DNA from: Rodentibacter sp901420285
GTDB lineage: Bacteria > Pseudomonadota > Gammaproteobacteria > Enterobacterales > Pasteurellaceae
Length of the DNA stretch: 64,000 nt
Assembly (NCBI RefSeq): GCF_041734645.1
Contig: NZ_CP162010.1
Location: 62,001 to 126,000 of the forward strand
Direction of reading: 5' to 3'
The notes below the pieces were generated by a model. The model made no database searches. It saw only the letters and a list, made by a program, of their open reading frames with translations, and was not told the DNA's origin. Shown one piece after another: positions 60,833-64,000 of the stretch (its first letter is position 1; every line of letters begins with the position of its first letter). A program made the position numbers and the translations under genes.

Positions 60833-61048
60833 GTCGTAAATAAGTGAGGCGTATTATATGTAAAAAAGTTTAGCTGACAAGTCTTTTTTCTAAAAAAAAC
60901 TGTTTTTTTCGTTATTCGCCTAATTTACAAGCAAAATCATTATTTTTGAGTTGTTATTTTCGACAAATATTAAGAAAAACAATGCACGGCTGCCCTTTAT
61001 AAGGTATATTTTTCCCCTAACGATTTTCAGTAATTCACCTAATCAAAC

Positions 61049-61984
61049 GTGGTATTCTCAAACCAACTCACTCCATTTTTAAGCTTTAGCCGTGAACAAT
61101 GGGCGGACTTAAGAAAATCGGTGCCGTTAAAACTCACCGAACAAGATCTCAAGCCTTTATTAGGCTTTAACGAAGCGCTCTCGCTAAATGAAGTGAGTAC
61201 AATCTATTTACCTCTCACTCGTTTGATTAATTATTACATTGAAGAAAATCTCCGTCGCCAAACGGTACTCAATCGTTTTCTTGGCGTACAAAATCCGAAA
61301 GTTCCTTATATTATCGGCATCGCCGGCAGTGTTGCGGTAGGTAAAAGCACTTCGGCGAGGATTTTGCAATCGTTGCTCTCGCATTGGCCGAATGAACGAA
61401 AAGTCGATCTTATTACCACCGACGGTTTCCTCCATCCGTTGCAAAAACTTAAGCAAGATAATTTACTGCACAAGAAAGGTTTTCCTGTTTCTTATGACAC
61501 GGCAAAATTAATTCGCTTTTTGGCTGAAATCAAATCCGGCAAAGAAAAAGTGCAAGCGCCGATTTATTCCCATTTAACCTACGATATCGTTCCGCACGAA
61601 TTTACCGAGATCAAGCAGCCCGATATTCTGATTCTAGAGGGGCTGAATGTGTTACAAACCGCGGGTAATAACAGCAATCAAACCTTTGTTTCCGATTTTG
61701 TGGATTTTTCCATTTATGTGGATGCGCAAGAGGTGTTGTTAAAAGAATGGTATATCAAACGCTTCTTGAAATTTCGCCAAAGCGCCTTTAGCGATCCAAA
61801 TTCCTACTTCAAACATTACGCCAAACTGTCTGAACAAGAAGCGATTGCCACAGCCGCTAGTATTTGGGAAAACATTAACGGCCTGAATTTGCGCGAAAAT
61901 ATCTTGCCGACGCGCGAACGTGCCGATTTGATTTTAACCAAAGGCGCCGACCACGCCGTTGAATTGATTAAATTGCGCAAGTAA
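61049..61984 (+). CDS. coaA: Pantothenate kinase (type I)
   Basis: A 311-aa kinase for the first committed step of coenzyme A synthesis, feedback-inhibited by CoA. Starts at GTG 61049 (read as Met, then VFSNQLTPFLSFSREQW), which matches the family N-terminus. Walker A GIAGSVAVGKSTSAR is near residue 95; the KLIRF and SIYVDAQ segments follow. No strong ribosome site is visible. Confidence 0.94.
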   Translation: MVFSNQLTPFLSFSREQWADLRKSVPLKLTEQDLKPLLGFNEALSLNEVSTIYLPLTRLINYYIEENLRRQTVLNRFLGVQNPKVPYIIGIAGSVAVGKSTSARILQSLLSHWPNERKVDLITTDGFLHPLQKLKQDNLLHKKGFPVSYDTAKLIRFLAEIKSGKEKVQAPIYSHLTYDIVPHEFTEIKQPDILILEGLNVLQTAGNNSNQTFVSDFVDFSIYVDAQEVLLKEWYIKRFLKFRQSAFSDPNSYFKHYAKLSEQEAIATAASIWENINGLNLRENILPTRERADLILTKGADHAVELIKLRK

Positions 61985-62159
61985 AGCGGTCGCTTTCGTT
62001 ATTTCTTTATCATGGATTTCATTCCGGTCGTTTACGGCCTGACCGTACGGCACCGCATTCGATTGTTTGAGATGAAAATGCACTTCTTGTCGCCGAATGC
62101 TTTGGTGCGCTTCCAATGCGGTGCTGAAAAGCAACTTGAACGATAGCGCCGTTATATCG

Positions 62160-62594
62160 TTACGATGTTAACCAGAATGTCACCGGGCCGTCATTGGTCA
62201 GACTGACTTGCATATCAGCGGCGAAACGGCCGTTCGCCACGCGAATTTTTTTTGCGCATCGTTGCGAAAAGTAGTCGTATAATTCGTTGGCAAGAGCCGG
62301 TGCCGCGCCTTTTGAAAAGCTCGGGCGCAAGCCTTTTTGCGTATCGGCGGCCAGCGTAAATTGCGATACGACCAGTAATTCACCGCCCGCTTGTTGTACA
62401 TTAAGATTCATCTTATTGTGTTCATCGCCGAAAATACGGTAATTCAACACTTTTTCCGCTAATTTATCCGCTTTTGTATAATTATCTTCTTTTTCTACAC
62501 CGAGTAATACCAACAAGCCTTTGCCGATTTGTCCGACGATTTCACCGTCAATTTCCACTTTGGCTTGGGTCACGCGCTGAATTAATGCAATCAT
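62160..62594 (-). CDS. dtd: D-aminoacyl-tRNA deacylase
   Basis: A 144-aa enzyme that removes D-amino acids from mischarged tRNA. Active-site motifs SQFTLAADTQKGLRPSF and NDGPVTFWL are present. The start overlaps the end of yihY by 47 bases, indicating translational coupling in ychJ-yihY-dtd. Two variant uptake words lie just beyond the stop at 62050-62125. Confidence 0.95.
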   Translation of the reverse strand: MIALIQRVTQAKVEIDGEIVGQIGKGLLVLLGVEKEDNYTKADKLAEKVLNYRIFGDEHNKMNLNVQQAGGELLVVSQFTLAADTQKGLRPSFSKGAAPALANELYDYFSQRCAKKIRVANGRFAADMQVSLTNDGPVTFWLTS

Positions 62595-63429
62595 ATTGTT
62601 TCTCTATATTCGTTTGATTTTCCAAGTGTATTTTTCCCGGTTTCGTTTCTGCCAGTACAGCCGCCAGTTGTGCGCCGAGCAACACGAACATCCAGCTTAG
62701 TTGAATCCATAACAACATAATTGGTAAGGTCGCCATGGCGCCGTAAATCAATTGATAGGACGGAAACGTCGCGATATACCAAGCAAACGCCTGTTTGCCT
62801 AAAGTGAAAAACAGCGCTGCAATCAAGGCGCCGGCAGCGGAATGTTTGATGCTGACTTTTTTATTCGGCACCACCATATAAATCACGGTGAAAATAAACC
62901 AAGTAGACAAAAACGGCACCAAACCGAGCAACTTCAGGCCGAAGGATAAATGTTCGGCGCTTGTAAGCATCGCCTTCACATACGCGCTCGCCGCAATGCT
63001 GGCACCGATAAGCAAAGGGCCAAGGGTTAAAATCAGCCAGTAAATGGCGAATGAGGTAAAAATCGGGCGACTGTCGGTGCCTTGCCAAATGCCATTGAGC
63101 GTACGATCGATAGAATTCATCAACATTAATGCCACAGCGATGAGACTTACGATACCCACCGCACTCATTTTTTTAGAATTGTTCACAAATTCATCGATAT
63201 ATCGCCCGACCACATCGCCGGCGGAAGGTGCAAAATTGGCGAAAATAAATTCTTTCAGTGCATCGGTCACTTCGTTAAACACCGGAAAGGCAGAAAAAAT
63301 GGAAAATACCACCATAATCAATGGCACAATGGCCAACATGGTGCTGTAAGTAAGCGCACCGGCGGCTTGCGAGAGTTTGTTTTGTTTGAAGCGCAAGTAA
63401 AAACGTTGTAAAAACGAACTTAATTTCAT
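62548..63429 (-). CDS. YihY/BrkB-family inner-membrane protein
   Basis: A 293-aa membrane protein with six predicted spans. Start ATG 63429 (MKLSSFLQRFYLRFKQNKLSQAAGALTYSTMLAIVP) overlaps the ychJ stop as ATGA; ATG 63435 is an alternative. The family is often labelled ribonuclease BN, but that assignment is now considered wrong; function unknown. Confidence 0.85.
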   Translation of the reverse strand: MKLSSFLQRFYLRFKQNKLSQAAGALTYSTMLAIVPLIMVVFSIFSAFPVFNEVTDALKEFIFANFAPSAGDVVGRYIDEFVNNSKKMSAVGIVSLIAVALMLMNSIDRTLNGIWQGTDSRPIFTSFAIYWLILTLGPLLIGASIAASAYVKAMLTSAEHLSFGLKLLGLVPFLSTWFIFTVIYMVVPNKKVSIKHSAAGALIAALFFTLGKQAFAWYIATFPSYQLIYGAMATLPIMLLWIQLSWMFVLLGAQLAAVLAETKPGKIHLENQTNIEKQYDCINSARDPSQSGN

Positions 63430-63923
63430 AACCATGCCCCGCAACAATGTTTGAATTTTTTGCGAGAACCGCAAATGCAAGGTTGTTTCATTGTCGGTAG
63501 CGTTACGGTGGGATCCACAAAGTACCAACGTTCATTCATTTTCACAAAAATCGAACGTTCATGATGCGATTGTTCGCCCTCTTTTCCTCCTTTAACTTCT
63601 TTAAAAAGGGCGTTAAATTCCACTGCGCAATGACTTTTTGTTAAGGCTTCCGTGCGCAAAATTTGTAGGCCGAGCCATTGTGTCGTCTCCGCCCAATTTT
63701 TCAACGCCGCAATGTCGAGCAAAGTTTGTTGGGCGGGCACGGTAGTTTCTACAATATAAGAAATATTTTTCAGCGCGTAGGCGCAATAACGGGAGCGCAT
63801 CAGTTGCTCGCCGGTTGTAGGTTGCGCTTGATGCGTATGAAATAAGCCACAACAAGTGCGGTAATCCTTGCCTGATTGACAAGGGCAAAGGGAGCTAAAA
63901 AATTCGCTCGAATTAGGCCGCAT
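63426..63923 (-). CDS. YchJ-like protein with SEC-C motifs (UPF0225)
   Basis: A 165-aa protein with Cys-rich zinc-binding motifs at both ends: CPCQSGKDYRTCCG near residue 13 and CICGSRKKFKHCCG at the C-terminus, the SEC-C pattern. The middle has the RSRYCAYAL motif of the UPF0225 group. Function unknown. Overlaps the preceding gene by 11 bases and yihY by four. Confidence 0.85.
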   Translation of the reverse strand: MRPNSSEFFSSLCPCQSGKDYRTCCGLFHTHQAQPTTGEQLMRSRYCAYALKNISYIVETTVPAQQTLLDIAALKNWAETTQWLGLQILRTEALTKSHCAVEFNALFKEVKGGKEGEQSHHERSIFVKMNERWYFVDPTVTLPTMKQPCICGSRKKFKHCCGAWL

Positions 63924-64000
63924 TTTTAATTTCCTGAATTTTGCTTAATTGTGAATTTAATGAACGTTTAAATGCCGGCGCCAATTCCTCGACGGCAAGG
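63913..64000 (-). CDS. C-terminal fragment of an unidentified gene
   Basis: The last 28 codons of a minus-strand frame entering from beyond 64000, ending KIQEIKNAA with TAA at 63913-63915, inside the ychJ start. The tail is helical and charged (ELAPAFKRSLNSQLSK). I do not recognise the gene. The overlap with ychJ suggests that it belongs to the same operon. Confidence 0.6.
   Translation of the reverse strand, partial: LAVEELAPAFKRSLNSQLSKIQEIKNAA

Overview
The window looks like chromosomal DNA from a member of the Pasteurellaceae, close to Haemophilus/Aggregatibacter. The evidence is the Haemophilus-type DNA uptake word AAGTGCGGT scattered throughout (often as inverted pairs acting as terminators), genes typical of the family (lipoprotein e(P4), NadR without an HTH domain, the peroxiredoxin-glutaredoxin fusion, ComM), and nlpD without an adjacent rpoS. 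Placement in Aggregatibacter is an inference. Nearly all of the window is housekeeping sequence. There is no prophage, CRISPR array, rRNA operon or large island.

Layout. 1-6.4 kb: the start of proS, a lone potD, a divergent FAD amine oxidoreductase, the competence gene comM (with a CRP-S/Sxy-type site upstream), engB and talB. 6.4-11.7 kb: histidine leader peptide, attenuator and hisGDCB. 11.8-12.2 kb: tRNA-Ser and two tRNA-Arg genes. 12.2-17.8 kb: a phosphoesterase with nadR, an FMN riboswitch with ribB, fabR-oxyR divergent from the peroxiredoxin-glutaredoxin gene, and a 53-aa YjzC-like protein. 17.9-21.1 kb: the rest of the histidine pathway, hisHAFI. The his operon is therefore split by about 6 kb. 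21.2-28.3 kb: pdxH, nupC-deoD, a 27-bp minisatellite, a PurR box and purL. 28.5-30.7 kb: a DUF417 membrane protein and a RAYT (REP-associated transposase) among REP-like palindromes and a 276-bp duplication. 30.7-38 kb: truD-surE-dedA-like-small lipoprotein-nlpD on the minus strand; rraB, a SIMPL protein and slyD; then greB with a Uma2-type gene. 38-43.6 kb: tex and an iron/siderophore unit (esterase plus TonB-dependent receptor). 43.9-48.1 kb: pckA, then hslV-sugE-hslU. 48.2-54.2 kb: glpABC divergent from glpT. 54.4-58.9 kb: a drug/metabolite transporter, a CRP/FNR-family regulator, hel (e(P4)) and ftsB-ispD-ispF. 59.1-60.9 kb: the tRNA Thr-Tyr-Gly-Thr cluster with tuf. 61-64 kb: coaA, dtd, yihY, ychJ and the end of an unidentified gene.

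The most distinctive signal is a second dispersed word, CAATGCGGTGCT (complement AGCACCGCATTG), related to but different from the canonical uptake sequence. It occurs as long intergenic hairpins behind many genes, inside coding sequences (often as Asn-Ala-Val-Leu or Thr-Ala-Leu), inside the variable arm of the FMN riboswitch, and as six tandem copies between deoD and purL. The RAYT locus, the paired hairpin elements inside the split his operon, and sugE lodged between hslV and hslU are the other unusual structures. Visible regulation includes histidine attenuation, an FMN riboswitch, an OxyR operator, a PurR box, CRP sites (glp, pckA, hel/ftsB), a CRP-S site (comM) and a heat-shock promoter (hslV).
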